64,000 bases of DNA from Ichthyophis bannanicus (lineage: Eukaryota > Chordata > Amphibia > Gymnophiona > Ichthyophiidae). The stretch is from positions 519,118,686 through 519,182,685 of the forward strand of contig CM066037.1 in the NCBI GenBank assembly GCA_033557465.1, in the 5' to 3' direction. The first letter of the stretch is position 1; each line of letters begins with the position of its first letter. The notes beneath the pieces are model-generated. The model searched no databases. It was not told where the DNA came from and was given only the letters and a program-made list of their open reading frames with translations. A program made the position numbers and the translations under genes. Positions 1-10,690 of this stretch are shown here, in pieces.

Positions 1-842
1 CTTAAGTCAAATTCTGTTCAGGTCCACCTCTCAGCTCCAGCAGCTCACCACTCACTGGTGGAGGGACATTCTCTGTCGGTTCACCCCTTGGTGTCCAGAT
101 TTCTTAGAGGCTCTTGCTAAAGCCTCCAATCCATCCTCCAACTCCTGAGTGGGAGTTGAATGTGGTCTTGCAACAACTGACTCGCCCACCTTTTGAGCCG
201 ATGGCTAATTGTCCTCTCCGCTTCCAGTCCTGGAAGACACTCTTCTTGGTAGCCCTTACCTCGGCCAGGAGAGTAAGTGAGCTTCAGGCCCTGGTCTGTG
301 ACAGGCCTTACACCCGCTTCTATAGGAACAGGGTAGTCCTTAGGACACATCCAAAGTTCCTCCCAAAGGTTGTCTCCTCTTTCCACCTCAACCAGGAGGT
401 GGTTCTTCTGACATTCTTCCCTAGGCCTCATGCAAGCCAGGCTGAAGCAGTTCTGCATACCCTGGACTGTAGGAGGGCCTTATCCTTCTACCTTGACCGT
501 ACACAGGGGCATAGAAGGGCTACTCAGCTCTTCATATCGTCTGACCCTAATAATTTGGGGTTGGCTGTGTCCAAGCGTACCTTGTCCATCTGGGTGGCTG
601 GCTGTATCACCTGGGCTTACAGGGCGGCTGACCTTCCTTTGCAGGGTCGAGTCACGGCCCATCGTGTCAGGGCAATGGCTGCCTCAGTGGCTCATCTCCA
701 CTCTGTACCGTTGGTAGACATCTGCAGGGCTGCAACTTGGTCTTCAAGCCAGACTTTTGCGGCCCATTACTGTCTGGAGAGGGAGTCCCGTAGGGACAGT
801 GCTTTTGGCCAGGCAGTACTCCGCAGTCTCTTTGAGGTTTAG
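1..842 (+). pseudogene. DIRS tyrosine recombinase, 5'-cut and frameshifted
   Basis: The reading frame from 114 carries the catalytic part of a DIRS tyrosine recombinase: an Arg in SARRVSELQAL, an HRVR (HxxR) motif, and a final HYCLE with the candidate nucleophile Tyr. Compared with the sister copy near 24110, four bases are missing at about 110 (AGAGGCTCTTGC here, AGAGGCTTGCTCTTGC there). The DNA-binding N-terminal half (1-110) is therefore out of frame with the catalytic half, and the ATG at 114 is only the first Met after the break. It is followed directly by the element's 3' non-coding region. Confidence 0.88.
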
Positions 843-978
843 GCAACTACTGCCCTCCAGCCCTCTGTTGGGCTACCGGTGGAGGTTCTTTCAGTGAAAA
901 GCCTTTCTTTGATGCTGGGACTAGAGGGAGTTCTCTTGTTCAGCCTGGGTTCCTGGTAGTCCAGAGCTAGGGAGTCAC

Positions 979-1080
979 CCATATGTGAGGACTGACTTCC
1001 TGCTTGGTCCTGGAGAAAGAGTAGTTACTCACCTGTAACAGGTGTTCTCCAGGAGCAGCAGGAATCAGTCCTCACAACCC
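979..1080 (+). repeat. Internal complementary region (ICR) of DIRS copy 1
   Basis: This segment is the reverse complement of the element's left end fused to the reverse complement of its right end. It therefore preserves the joined ends of the circular intermediate (TCCTGGAGAAA next to GAGTAGTTACTC). In DIRS elements the ICR is the template for completing the ends during replication. Equivalent regions occur at 24979-25080, 42560-42650 and 34706-34806. Confidence 0.85.
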
Positions 1081-1171
1081 TCCCTCCTCTCCTGGGAGTT
1101 GCAGTTGTACATAGTTTAATTTTTTCATTTTTGTGTGCTGTTTCTTAGCTATGTCATTTGACTGAGCAAGA

Positions 1172-1343
1172 TGGCACCTTTAGGCGGGAAGGGGACCGCG
1201 CATGCGTGCCTGCATTCCCAAAGGCTTTCATGGAAAGCTGGGGAAATGCTCCGCAGGGCTCCATCGACGTCGATGTCACCCATATGTGAGGACTGATTCC
1301 TGCTGCTCCTGGAGAACACCTGTTACAGGTGAGTAACTACTCT
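1172..1343 (+). repeat. Right inverted terminal repeat of DIRS copy 1
   Basis: From about 1172 to 1317 this is the inverted counterpart of the left ends seen at 19562 and 37601 (CCCATATGTGAGGACTGATT, CTCCTGGAGAA). The outermost 25 or so bases, with CACCTGTTACAGGTGAGTAA, have no partner at the left end; they form a right-only extension. Flanking DNA resumes at about 1344. Confidence 0.85.
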
Positions 1344-2124
1344 TTCTTAAAACATTTCTTTGCTTTATCCTTATTCTTTAGTGTGTTCATAACTCTGCTA
1401 ATATTTCAACATCCTCCCTGGAGGAATGTCCCCAGGGTCTTTACTTCCAGCCCCGTCCTTACTCGAGTTTCCTTTTTGCGGCGGGCCCCCCCCCCCCCCC
1501 CGTTAATTTTTACGGGTACATTCCTGACCCCTCTCCTCCTTTTTTGTTCCTGCACTTTCCTGCCGGTGTTACAATATCCTCCCCAGTGGGCTGTTGGGAG
1601 GTATGTCCCCAGGGTTTATAGCCTTAGACCCTGACCTACTTGGATCTGTCTTGGACCCCTTTATATCCTTTGAGGCTTTACACACTGCTTTCTTTCCTTT
1701 TCCCTGCTTTCACTTTGTCCGTCTCCGGCAGCACCCCTCACAGGTGTGTCGGAACCGCAGATCAGGACTCCTCACTCACTCCGAGTCAGAGACCTGTCTT
1801 GCACATCCAGCCTCAATACCCAACCACCAAGGTAATACTTTCACAGCCTTAATTTCTTACCTTGGTCCGTGCACGGAGTTACCTGGTTGACTGGTTGTGC
1901 CCACTAGCCCACTAGCTTCAGGAAAGTACAGTTCCTTCACTGTAATCTGGCTTTTTTGCTCTCTTTTAGTCTCGAGATTCTTTTTGCCAGTGCGTAGGTG
2001 GAGTACCCTGCCTCAGCCCGAGGCCGTTGAACTCAACAGGGCACGCCTCCTCGTTAGCCCTGGCAGGGATCCCCTCCCTATGATGGCAGGATCACGGACG
2101 AGCTCCTGAATTTGTTATAAAGGT
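1344..2124. other. Non-coding flank, no gene recognised
   Basis: I see only short uninformative open frames here. A 16-base run of C lies at 1486-1501. Two imperfect copies of a CATCCTCC...ATGTCCCCAGGGT segment lie near 1410-1440 and 1570-1615, so part of this stretch may be an old repeat of unknown type. Confidence 0.6.
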
Positions 2125-2417
2125 AGTGGAGGAGTGGCCTAGTGGTTGGGGCAAGGTACTTCAGGCCGGAAGGTTGGGAGTTCAAATCCCACTAGAGGAC
2201 AGCAACCTTGTGCCGGAAGGACTGGGGTTTCTAGTCCCGCAGGTGCTCCTTGTGGTCTTGGGCAAGTCACTTAACCCTCCATTGCCCATGTTCCCTGTAA
2301 AATAGTTATCTCCAAGTTATAATGCCCTGTTCAATGTAATTGCAGTTTGTTCAATGTAAACCGCCTTGATATCATGAAAGGCAGTATATAAGAAATGTTA
2401 AATAAATAAAATAAATC
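2125..2417 (+). repeat. tRNA-headed SINE with MIR-type core (copy 1)
   Basis: The head has polymerase III promoter-like boxes: an A-box at TGGCCTAGTGGTTGG and a B-box at GTTCAAATCCC. The centre contains CTTGGGCAAGTCACTTAACC, the conserved core of MIR/CORE-SINE families. The tail has a short hairpin (CCGCCTT/AAGGCAG, 2361-2384) and ends in AAATAAATAAAATAAA. A second copy lies at 46174-46463 and an inverted copy at 54300-54586. It is not a functional tRNA gene. Confidence 0.9.
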
Positions 2418-2880
2418 AAATTCCAGAGCCAGGAGTCCAGTGAAGGGTTTTATTATTTCATTCTCACGAGAATGGGTGTTCGCTCCCAATTCCATTTCAC
2501 CCCTTTTATACATTTTCTTTCCCCGTTCTGTTATCGTGGTTATACCCCATAGGTTGACGTTTACAGTAAGTATTTCATACAGTTTCAAAGTTCTCACGAG
2601 AAGCAAAAAGGACTTTGCCTGAACGGTTCATACTGTTTCACTGTAATTCACAGAGAAGGAAACAAAGGCTGCTGATCTGTCATACAATTACAATGTTAAT
2701 CATTAACTCACAGAAAAGGAAAGCTTCTGTTTTCTGCACTCTGATCTATAATGCTTTTATACAACAGAACCATGCAAAAGATTTTTATGGTTATAAAATT
2801 GTGCTTGTTTATGTGACTATTCCTTGTAAAAATAACATCTCCTAAATTCTCTATCCCCAACATACAGACACACAATCAGG
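2418..2880. other. AT-rich non-coding stretch
   Basis: I find no recognisable gene or repeat boundary. The open frames are short and have no similarity that I recognise. Confidence 0.5.
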
Positions 2881-2885
2881 TTGCC

Positions 2886-3476
2886 ATGTTGTATGTGAAC
2901 AAGCAGGGAGGTACGGGCTCCTACTCCCTCTGTCAGGAGGCAGTGGCCCGCCACTCCTGTGCAGTGTGCAACCATATCCTTTTGAGGACGGTGTACTTAT
3001 CGGGTCAGGACAAACTGCCTGGTGGACAGCCTCAGCCGGGTCCTTCGGCCTCACAAGTGGTGCCTGGGCCCAAGAGTGACCCGGAGGCTTTTCCATCTTT
3101 GGGGAAGACCCTGGCTGGACCTATTTGCCTCTCTGGAGAACTCACAGCTGCCCAAATTCTGCTCTCTTCACCACACGGCAGGAGGGTGGCGGCGGACACC
3201 TTCCTTATCTCCTGGTCACAGGGCCTGCTTTATGCATTCCCACCGACACCTCTGATAGCCAAGTGCCTTTTCAAGATCCAGAGCGAGCACGCCTCAGTGA
3301 TCCTGATTGCGCCCAGGTGGCCCAGTCAGCCCTGGTTCCCCCTACTGCTCTCCCTGTCAATGGCAACCCCAGTACCACTGGGCCGGGACCCGGACCTCCT
3401 GTCCCTGGAGGGAGGCTCCCTGCTACACCCCAAGCTGTGGTCCCTAACGCTGACAGCGTGGCTGCTGAAAGGGTAG
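2886..3476 (+). pseudogene. DIRS RNase H end and methyltransferase-like module
   Basis: The frame opens with YVNKQGGTGSYSLCQEA, the RNase H segment that follows the conserved QTDNQVAM in full copies. It continues through a module containing a YAFPPTPLI motif and IAPRWPSQPWFPLLL, and ends in TAWLLKG, the standard C-terminus of this polyprotein. The RT domain and most of RNase H are absent, so it cannot be active. The recombinase frame overlaps its end in the -1 frame. Confidence 0.85.
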
Positions 3477-4495
3477 CACTGGCCCCTTTCAACCTCTCAG
3501 GTGAGGTTGAGAAAATCCTCCTGGCCTCCTTGAAGCCATCCACTAGAAGGGCTTATGCCTTCAAGTGGAGAAGGTTTTCAGTCTGGTGTGCAGAAAGGAA
3601 TGAGAACCCGTTCTCCTGTCAGATAAAACTCGTGCTGCAGTACTTGCTGCACCTCTCACACTCAGGCTTGAAATCTAACTCGGTGAGAGTGAATCTCAGT
3701 ACCATAGCGGCTAACCATCACCTTATATAGGGGAAGCCCCTCTCAGGCCAACCTCTGGTCTCCAGATTCCTCAGGGCCTCCTACTCTCCAAGCCTCATCT
3801 GTCCTCCAGCAACAGAATGGGACCTCAATGTGGTGCTCTCCCAGTTCACTCGGCCACCCTTCGAGCCTTTGGCCACCTGCCACTTGAGATACCTGTCCTG
3901 GAAGGTGGCTGCCTTGGTGGCATTGATGTCCGCTCACAGAGTAAGCAAGCTGCAGGCCCTGGTGGCAGACCCGCCCTAAACCAGGTTCTATACAAACAGG
4001 GTGGTGCTGCGAACACACCCCAAATTCCTTCCAACGGTGGTGTCCGTTTTTCACCTCAATCTGGAGGTAGTTCTCCCCACAGCCGCATGCCGGCAGGGAG
4101 GAAGTTGTCTTGCATATCCTGGATTGCAAGAGGGGCCCTATCCTTTTTCAGAGGTCCAAGGCCCATCGAAAAGCTCCTCAGCTTTTTAGCGCCTATGACC
4201 CCAGCAGACTGGGGCTACCTGTGACTAAGCGAACGCTGTCCACCTGGGTGGCGGACTGCATTGCCCTCACTTATGAGTGAGCTGGCCTCTCTCTGGAGCA
4301 CCGGATCACTGCTCATCGCGTAAGGGCTGAGGCCACATTGGTGGCCAACCTATGCGCAGTGCCGGTGCAAGAAATCTGTAAGGCTGCCACGTAGTCTTCA
4401 GTCCATACGTTCGCAGTCCACTACTGCCTTGAGAGCGAGTCACGCAGGGACAGTGCCTTTGGCCAGGCAGTGATCAGAAGCATTTTCGGTGTATA
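3440..4495 (+). pseudogene. DIRS tyrosine recombinase, multiple breaks
   Basis: The N-terminal core-binding part is readable as STRRAYAFKWRRFSVWC and GLKSNSVRVNLS up to a stop at 3728-3730. Downstream the gene is scattered over frames. The conserved ATW motif near the active site has become AT-stop at about 4388-4390 (GCCACGTAG). The C-terminal FGQAV is still visible near 4455-4480. This is a dead copy. Confidence 0.85.
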
Positions 4496-4973
4496 GGCAA
4501 TTCCTGCCCTCCAAGCATTCAGTGTTCAGGCTATTGGAGTTATGGTAATGCTGGACGCTTGTGTCTGCAGAGTCTCTTGGTAGGGACTCACCTTCTGCAA
4601 CTCAGGACCTCCCTTGGGTCGCCACTGCTGCTGTTGTGGTTCGGGCCATATGTGAGGACTGACTTCCTGCTTGTTCCTGGAGAAAGCGTAGTTACACACC
4701 TGTAACAGGTGTTCTCCAGGGACAGCAGGAATCAGTCCTCACAATCCTCCCTGCTCCCCTTGGAGTTGCCTCCTTTACCTTTATTGTCTTTGCCTAAGCT
4801 ATGTCATCTGACTGAGAAAGATGCCACGCATGCATGGTAGCATTCCCAAAGGCTTTCTTTGAAAGCTGGGGAAATGCTCCGTACAGGCTCCGTTGGTGCC
4901 AACGTCATCCATATGTGAGGACTGATTCCTGCTATCCCTAGAGAACTCCTGTTACAGGTGAGTAACTGCTTCC

Positions 4974-6371
4974 TTATCGTTCCTCCAGTTTAGTCCTCAA
5001 CCTCTGGGTAGTGAACCTTCTCCTAGTGTACATATTTAGGTCTTTAAGTCTCTTCTCATAAGTCTTCTGACGCAGGCCCCAAATCATTTTGGTCACCTTC
5101 CTCTGAACTGTTTCCAGTCTTTTTATATCCTTTGCGAGATATGGTCTCCAAAACTGAACACAGTATTCCAAGTGAGACCTCACCAGCAACTTGTACAGTG
5201 GCGTTAGTACCTCTTTCTTTCTACTGGTAATTTCTCTTTGTATGCAACCTAGCATCTTTCTGGCTTTTGCCACTGCCTTGTCACACTGTTTCGCCACCTT
5301 GAGATCCTCAGAAACAATCACTCTGAGGTCTTTCTCCTGGTCTGTGCACACCAACCTCTCGCCCCCTATCGCATACAATTCCCTTGGATTTCTGCTTCCC
5401 AAGTGCATGACACTGCACTTCTTCACGTTAAATCTTAACTGCCAAGTATTAGACCATTCTTCCAGCTTTTGTAGATCTTTCCTCATATTATCCACTCCCT
5501 CATGGGTCCACTCTGTTGCAAATTTTCGTGTCATCTGAAAAGAGACACTTTTCCATTCAGTCCCTCAGCAATATCACTCACAAATACATTGAACAATACC
5601 GGTCCCAGGACCAAACCCTGGGGCATTCCGCTAATCACCTTCTCTTTATCCGAGTGAGTTCCATTTACCTTCTGTCGTCTGTCAGTCAACCAATTTCTGA
5701 TCCAGTTCACCACCCATTCCCAAGTTGTTGAGATTATTGATAAGCTGCCTGTGAGGAACCAGTATCAAAGGCTTTGCTGAAATCTAGGTAGATCACATCC
5801 ATCGCATGCCCTTGATCTAGTTCTGTAGTCACCCAGTCAAAGAACTCAATCAGATTTGTTTGGCAAGATTGTCCTTTGCTAAAACCATGTTACCTCGGAT
5901 GATGGAACCTGTTCGTTTCAAGAAAGTCCACTATTCGCTTTTTCAGGAGCGCCTCCATTACTTTTCCCACCACTGAGTTAAGTCTTACTGGCCTGTAATT
6001 TGTCACTTCTTCCCTGTCACCAGTTTTGTGAAGAGGTACCATATCAGCCCTTCTGCATTCCTGTGCAACTTCTCCTGTCTCCGGGATCTATTAAAAACAT
6101 TCTTTAATGGCCCTGCAAGAACCTCTCTGAGCTCTTTCAGTAGCCTGAGATGTATCCCTTCTGGTCCCATGGCCTTGTCCACTTTTAGTTTTGTAAGCTG
6201 CTTGAACACATCTTCTTTAAATGGTATTTACTCCATTCCCATTTGTATATTTGTCAGTCACAGGTGGTACTTCTCCAGGATTTTATTTTTCACAAATCCA
6301 TTCCCAGCACTTTTGAGTCCTGCAATTCCACCTCTGATTTTCCTCCTCTCCTGAATATACCTGAAAAACGT
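4974..6371 (-). pseudogene. CR1 LINE reverse transcriptase (3' part, minus strand)
   Basis: Read on the minus strand from 6371 down, this is a CR1-clade RT: KVDKAMGPEGIH near the start of the fingers/palm, GMPQGLVLGPVLFNVF (usually GxPQGSVLGP), a frameshifted SDDTK catalytic segment near 5535, and the C-terminal signature [21 protein letters not shown]. The frame is broken in several places, so it is inactive. It is the continuation of the endonuclease part at 12189-12995; a DIRS element at 6372-12188 splits the two. The downstream end meets the DIRS terminus at 4970, so the LINE 3' end is missing. Confidence 0.9.
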
Positions 6372-6545
6372 TTCCAGTTCATACTGCTAGACCAGTCCAG
6401 ACAAACGGGTTATGCACCCCTGCCAGCAGATCTTGGAGACAGAGAATTCTACCAGAGCTCTGATAGGCTGGAGCCTGGTGATATAATCCTACCCCTAGGG
6501 GTCTCCCTCAGTTTTTCTCTGTCTCCAGCAGATCTGGATGCTTTT
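6372..6545 (+). repeat. Left ITR of DIRS gamma element
   Basis: From CTGCTAGACCAGTCCAGACA onward this is inverted at about 12020-12150, including GGAGACAGAGAATTCTACCA. The first 12 or so bases differ from the right end, which carries a longer unique extension. Confidence 0.9.
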
Positions 6546-8330
6546 TTTTTTTGCTCCTTCAAACAAAATTTAAAATGCTTTATTTCTTTGTGATTTCTCT
6601 TGGAGAGATTATGCCCTGAGTTGCCAGTGTACTTATCTGAGCACCAGGATGATTCCAGCTGAAGCTCCTGTGTCCTCTGTCACAGTAGAGATCGCTGATG
6701 TGCAGACTCCCCAGCACTAGTCTTGAGGGCTATTTAGCTGGATGGTAAGCCTCCTAGAATCCAGTCCCTGGGGCTGATTTTAGTGGTGAGGCAGCTGCAG
6801 TGGTTTGAGCAGCGGTCCGTGGCTTCTCTGCACTTTCGGTACTGTAAGTACAGAAACTGTCTTTCTCCCACTGCTGTCTGCAACTCTGTGATAACTCGAT
6901 TTATTTTTCTTGATTTTTCAGCGATTTTAGGCATTTCTCTCATGCCTGCAACCCTCCCACCTTCTCCTTTGACTTTTTAAGATAATTCCTTAGCTTTTGG
7001 GGGTTTTAATTCACTCATTTTGTGTTTTATTTTTGCCGGTGGCCATTTTGAATAGCTAATGAGCCTCGGTTTTTGGCGGGAAGCCAGATTACTTCTCTGC
7101 TGGCTTCTAACAGCTATATTGCTGTTTAAGTTTTTTTTTTCCACAACACTTGCTAGCTGTGAGTTGTGAAGGGGTTCCCTTTTCTCTGCCTATGTATTAG
7201 CATAATGAATAAAAAGTACGGAAGGCATGGATAGAGAACAGGATGCAATTCAGAGCCACAGTACAATGCTAAGTCACTGACGAATGGTGCAGGGTTCATG
7301 GGTTCCATCCCCTACTGTGCCCAACAAAGAAGGCTGGCTGAGGCATTACCTATTATGGGGAATATTGTTAAATGCCTGTTCCTGCGGGACGCAGTTATTT
7401 GTTTTTAGTTCTCACTGTGCCTTATTCAGGTTTACGCTGCATAGGCTGTCAGAAGAAACACAGGGACCTCATGAATCAGCTCTGCTCTTCCCCCAGCATC
7501 TTGCTTCCCCAGATGAACTTGGGAACTCCTGAGCTTGGCTTCAGTGGAGCTCTCCATTGGCTTTACGCTGCGCTGAGTCTTTACCACGAGAGTTTGGATA
7601 CCTCCAGGAAGTTCAGGTATCATTTTCTGAAAGAAAACTGTGAGTACCCTGTTTTTTTCTTACTTGCCTCAGCTGCTCTGGGATGATTTCAACTGCATCC
7701 GGACCGGCTGCCTCTGAGTTTTGAAGTTCCTACTTTAAATTTTTAGTCCACAAACTGCAGCCGGGTTACTTTGTACGTCCTACTGAATATTGTACCTGTC
7801 TTTTTCAATATACCATTTGATTGGAATTTTAAGTCAGTGTTTTGGATCCTGACTGTTTTGGGCTCGGCCTAATTAAGCATGCTCACTGTAATCTTCCTAC
7901 GGCTGGATTTGAGCTTCTACATCCCTCCCCAGAAACACCTTTCAGCCCCTACCATGGAGGTCTGAATGGCTGCTGAGGGATCACACTCTAATTTCCCTAC
8001 TTTCAGTCACTGTAATTGCCTTACCCTGACTTTGAAAGTTTCTCTATGCCAGCACAGTGAATGACTGACAGTTCCCTTCTCAGCTCAGTGAATACCTGAC
8101 AGTTTTTTGGTGCCAGCGGCCGTTTTGTTTTTCTCTTCAGTGTTTCTTTTTGGAGGAAACAGCTCTAAACAGCAGTTTCCACACATTTAAACATGCTGTG
8201 GAGGCACGTGGAGTTTCAAAATCCTTTTCTTGAAGAGTCTTGGGTTTCCCTGAGCCTACCTTGCTTTTTGTTTTAAATGCAAAAAAAAAAAACCCACACA
8301 AGAAGAGGAAAGGTGGTTTAAGTCTCTACA
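6546..8330. other. Leader and eroded gag region of gamma element
   Basis: This is internal non-coding or eroded sequence between the left ITR and the first recognisable gag remnant. A few short frames exist but none gives a protein I can name. Local T-runs and A-runs (for example 8281-8292) add no coding signal. Confidence 0.5.
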
Positions 8331-9450
8331 ATGCTTCTTTCTCTGGCTGTATTATATGTGATATGTAATCAGCCGAAGGGGACATTAATAGATTGCTTGT
8401 GTTCCACCTGCACGCTGCATCCCGGAGACTTTCCCCATTCCCACTGCGTTGCTAGCTGGGTTCATCAGCACCTTATCTCCCCCCTCCTCAGAGCCCCTGC
8501 TGCAGGATCTTCCTGCAGGAGAAGATTCAGTCAGCTCCCATGTCGCTTCCACAGCCGCTGGAGACCACAGCAGCCTTGACTGACAGTGCCTTCCTCACAC
8601 TCTTCCATCTGGCATGACGCCTGTGACTTTTGGAGTCTTTTGGATTATCTCCTACACCTGCCCAGTAGCAGGCGAGCATATGGCGTGGTCTCGCAAGTGG
8701 TCCCATAAGTCCTCAGACCTTAGAGCAGTACGTTCTCCTTGGGGCGTAGCATGTGCCTTGCGGGGTACTATGGATATTCAAGAAGACTTTAAATCTTCGG
8801 AGGTCAGCCCTGACTCGTTGGAGTACGGAGATGGGAAATATTCTCCGTCTGTTTTCTTCGCTGACGGTTCTCCGCCTTTTTCGGTAAGAGGAGTTGCCGG
8901 CTCTAATCACACAGGTGATGGAGTCGCTCCCCCTAGCCGACACGCCTGCTCCTCCGGATTCTCAAATCCGGTTGCAGCCGCATCCCATTTTCCAGTGCAT
9001 TCGTACGGCACGCGGTATTGGTCGGTTATACCCTTGGTCTCCCTTTCACTTGGACCGTTGGCTGCAATACCCGACGGTTGATGCATTCTGACCAGGGTCA
9101 TCAGGCATACCACACTTCCGGTTGAGGGCGGAGAGGCGCTCCGCGACCAGCCAGACCTGAAGAGTTGGGAGACTGCTACAGTCCGGTTTTCCTTCGCCCG
9201 CTATTTCCTTCTTGCAGGTGTGCGGAGGTCTGGCAGCTCGGGCCTCCCTTCGATGGATTCTGCAGCTTCCAGGTGTTCCCGAGTTGGTTCATTTCGAATC
9301 CATTGCTGCATTCCGGGCAGAGGCATTCTGTGATCTCTTGCAGCTGTCAGCTCGCTTCCTAGCACCGGTGTCGGTAGCTCGGAGATGGCTCAGCCTGCGT
9401 CAATGGGAAGCGGATGTTGCTTCATTTAAAGGCTCCAGCGTTTAAATGCC
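8331..9450 (+). pseudogene. DIRS gamma gag remnant
   Basis: The C-terminal part is recognisable: QVCGGLAARASLRWILQL at 9212 onward parallels the gag of the delta copies (LQAALCGAWVARGCLRWAQ), and VARRWLSLRQWEADVASFKG parallels their RRYLWLRNWAADGASKARL. The upstream half is broken over several frames and only tentatively gag. Gag of DIRS elements is presumed to package the RNA. Confidence 0.65.
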
Positions 9451-9479
9451 ATTCGTCCCGGTCCACCGTTGGAAGGAGG

Positions 9480-10690
9480 ACTGGGCCGTTACTCTGTCTA
9501 TTTTGGAATGCTTCAGGTCCTGGATTCTCTCGGGGCTGGGTGAGACACTCGTAGGGGACGGGTGTTTCTACCTCAGGAACGTTTTCAGAAGATCTCTCTT
9601 CAGCTCCGCCACTGCTTGGATCAAGCGGCGCCTCGGCCTTGGGGCTACCTTCAACTCTTGAGGTCCATGGCAGCAACGATAGCCCTCGTTCCGTGGGCAA
9701 GAGCGCTCTTGCGCTGCTTGCCGACGGCGCTTCTATCTCATTGGTCGCCGGTATCGGAGAGTTATTGAATCCGGTTGCCTTTGCTTCTGCCGGTGCGCCA
9801 CAGCCTCCGCTGGTGGCTTCAGGCACACAATCTTCTACGGGCGGTCCCTCTGGAGTCTCTGCGCTGGATCTTGGTGACGCCAATCGCCGACCTCTCCGGT
9901 TGGGGAGCACCTTGAGGCTTAGCCTCGGCGCAGGGGTGTTGGTCACCTCGCGCAGCCCAAGGGTCTATCAATCCTCTCGAGACGCGGAAAGTGCGCTTCG
10001 CCCTTCTTCAGTTTCAGCCTCTAATGCGGCGGTGTGCGGTTCGGATCCTGTCCGACGCCACGACGGTTGCTTACCTAAGCCGCCTAGGCGGCACGCAATG
10101 TCCGGATGTCTCACAGGAGAGGCGTTTGCTCCTCCCGTGGGCGGGGAACATCTTCATGCTGTCGGCACAGCACATCGCAGGCGTGAACAATGTGTAGGCC
10201 GATTTTCTCACCCGGCACTCTCTGGAGCCCGGGGGCTGGGCTCTGCAGCCGGATGCGTTCCGGTCCATTGTTCACCTGTGGGGCCTACTGACCATGGATC
10301 TAATGGCTACGGCACAGACTGCCACGGCTTCGCTGTACTTCGGCCATTGGAGGGACGAGGGAACGCACGGCATAGATGCTCTCTCTCAACCGTGGCCGAT
10401 TCATCTTCTCCGGTGTGTTTTCCCTCCCTGATCCGTGATATGCATGGTTCTCCAGCGGCTCCGAGACCGTCGTGACCCTGTACTCCTGCTGGCTCCGAGT
10501 TGGGCTCGCGGACCATGGTATGCGGATCTATTCCGTCTGTCTGGGGCGTCGATGCTCCGCCTCGAGGCGTTTCTCGGCCTTCTGATTCAGGGACCGGTGG
10601 AAATGGAAGACCCGGCTCCTTACTCGCTTACGGCCTGGCAATTCCACGCCGCCGGTTTGCTCGCTACGGCTATTCGCCTAGCGTGGTCGT
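9480..10690 (+). pseudogene. DIRS gamma RT/RNase H with palm deletion
   Basis: The start of RT is visible as GRYSVYFG at about 9487, but the sequence then jumps to DSLGAG and GRVFLPQERF (about 9520-9600), which in complete copies lies after the YLDD motif. The catalytic palm is therefore deleted. RNase H follows in pieces: SGWGA, a LSDATTVAYLSRLGGT segment, and SAQHIAGVNNV followed by a TAG. A methyltransferase-like tail with LLAPSWARGPWYADLF ends in PYSLTAWQ. The copy is non-autonomous. Confidence 0.82.

Larger units (their letters stand above)
1..1343 (+). mobile_element. DIRS alpha element, 3' portion (copy 1)
   Basis: This is the right-hand part of an alpha-family DIRS retrotransposon whose left part lies outside the window. 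It aligns along its whole length with 24000-25328 of the copy at 19562-25328. It holds the end of the recombinase gene (1-842), an internal complementary region (979-1080) and the right inverted terminal repeat (about 1172-1343). It ends at GAGTAACTACTCT, the same terminus seen at 25328 and 42907. DIRS elements integrate through a tyrosine recombinase from a circular intermediate and have no LTRs or DDE integrase. Confidence 0.93.
2881..4970 (+). mobile_element. DIRS alpha-like element, 5'-truncated and decayed
   Basis: The piece begins abruptly inside the RNase H domain and runs through the methyltransferase-like module, the recombinase, an ICR (about 4645-4760) and the right ITR, ending near 4970 at GAGTAACTGC. 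Its termini match the alpha family, but the coding sequence is clearly more diverged than the other alpha copies. The right terminus abuts the 3' part of a minus-strand CR1 at 4974, so the insertion was probably into that LINE; the left terminus is missing. Confidence 0.88.

Noticed and set aside
1486..1501. Run of 16 C as a functional element
   Set aside because: An isolated homopolymer in non-coding DNA; it may be a polymerase-slippage tract or assembly artefact.
2125..2200. A tRNA gene
   Set aside because: A- and B-boxes are present, but the cloverleaf is not complete and the same unit recurs at 46174 and 54300 with a SINE body and tail.
9422..9946. 174-residue minus-strand open frame in the gamma element
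   Set aside because: It is antisense to the recognisable polymerase and gag text and shows no domain.
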